IMG/VR virus record: IMGVR_UViG_3300035199_000104
Location: 1-25,479 of that record
Source of the DNA: a virus
Direction: 5' to 3' (one strand)
DNA length: 25,479 nt
In this document: positions 25,353 through 25,479 of the stretch, one piece after another
Position numbering within the stretch: position 1 is the first letter of the stretch
Layout of the letters: each line of letters starts with the position of its first letter
Position numbers and translations under genes: made by a program
The notes under the pieces: generated by a model
The model's input: only the letters and a program-made list of their open reading frames with translations
What the model was told of the DNA's origin: nothing
Database searches by the model: none

Positions 25353-25398
25353 AAAAAAAAGGCAGGTGACAGCTGTACCAGAACTGACACCCACCTTT
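25353..25398 (-). terminator. Rho-independent terminator for a minus-strand gene (possibly bidirectional)
   Basis: AAAGG (25358-25362), GGTG (25365-25368) and CAG (25370-25372) pair with CTG (25384-25386), CACC (25388-25391) and CCTTT (25394-25398). Symmetric CA/CA and A/A mismatches interrupt the stem, and the loop has 11 nt. On the minus strand the stem is followed by a run of eight T (complement of 25353-25360), the classic intrinsic terminator. On the plus strand only TTTCC follows, so termination of the giant operon here would be weaker. Confidence 0.65.
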
Positions 25399-25401
25399 CC
25401 G

Positions 25402-25422
25402 TTAACCATGGAGTAGGGTTAA
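25402..25422. repeat. Small inverted repeat at the convergent junction
   Basis: TTAACC (25402-25407) and GGTTAA (25417-25422) are perfect inverted copies around a 9-nt loop. The right arm overlaps the stop codon of the minus-strand gene. It could add to the terminator structure; it is too short to be sure. Confidence 0.3.
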
Positions 25423-25479
25423 TTTAGTAATTTACTTAGTTTATGTATTTCGTCATTTAGTTTCTTTAATAATTCCGAT
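25419..25479 (-). CDS. 3' end of a convergent minus-strand gene (19 residues visible)
   Basis: Reading the minus strand from the right edge, one frame runs without interruption for 19 codons, giving S-E-L-L-K-K-L-N-D-E-I-H-K-L-S-K-L-L-N, then TAA (complement of 25419-25421). Leucine and isoleucine spacing is amphipathic and coiled-coil-like, as expected of real coding sequence. A terminator with a T-run in this orientation lies just downstream. Together these suggest a true convergent gene running off the right edge. Its function cannot be judged from 19 residues, and an open run this short could still be chance. Confidence 0.5.
   Translation of the reverse strand, partial: SELLKKLNDEIHKLSKLLN

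Noticed and set aside
1-25479. tRNA genes, CRISPR arrays, insertion sequences, att sites
   Set aside because: No cloverleaf ending in CCA, no regularly spaced repeats other than the coding fibre repeats, no transposase motif and no flanking duplications were seen on either strand by eye; a tRNAscan or covariance search could still find a degenerate case.

Overview
This window is an AT-rich (roughly one-third G+C by eye) piece of a tailed-phage genome or prophage-like virus, coding almost entirely on the + strand. It holds tail-fibre, small membrane, tail-nozzle and virion-internal (ejection) protein genes. No terminase, portal, major capsid, integrase, tRNA, IS element or CRISPR array is visible. 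The nozzle-like protein, the set of internal proteins and the absence of a tape-measure gene suggest a podovirus-like particle. The combination with a double-psi-beta-barrel RNA polymerase signature inside a giant structural-module protein recalls crAss-like phages. The host cannot be named. Good Shine-Dalgarno sites before several genes, and the fibre type (YadA-head-like repeats plus a C1q-like tip), fit a phage of an aquatic or gut bacterium.

Layout: (1) 3-1007, 3' part of a fibre gene that enters from the left edge. (2) 1052-3716, about ten small genes: a DUF6447-like protein, several with one to three membrane segments (holin, BhlA and XhlA-like architectures), two very short ones (34 and 32 codons) and some unknowns. 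(3) 3716-7137, a 935-residue tail nozzle/stabilisation-type protein and a small tail-adaptor-like protein. (4) 7187-10656, three candidate internal virion proteins. (5) 10674-21635, one 3653-codon gene, about 43% of the window. Its product carries a KOW-like segment, a zincin HExxH site and, near the C-terminus, the ordered motifs of a single-chain two-barrel RNA polymerase ending in D-Y-D-G-D. (6) 21635-25351, a 1238-codon giant-virion-protein-like gene coupled to it. (7) 25352-25479, a convergent junction with a hairpin terminator and the last codons of a minus-strand gene.

Most gene junctions are ATGA, TAATG or TAA-ATG contacts, so the cassette is probably one or a few long late transcripts with translational coupling. 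The working model is that the nozzle, fibre and small tail proteins build the particle and the lysis-like membrane proteins act at exit. The three internal proteins and the two giants would be packaged and ejected, delivering an RNA polymerase with the DNA to transcribe early genes. The polymerase motifs are read directly from the sequence; packaging and ejection are inferred from context and from crAss-like precedent.
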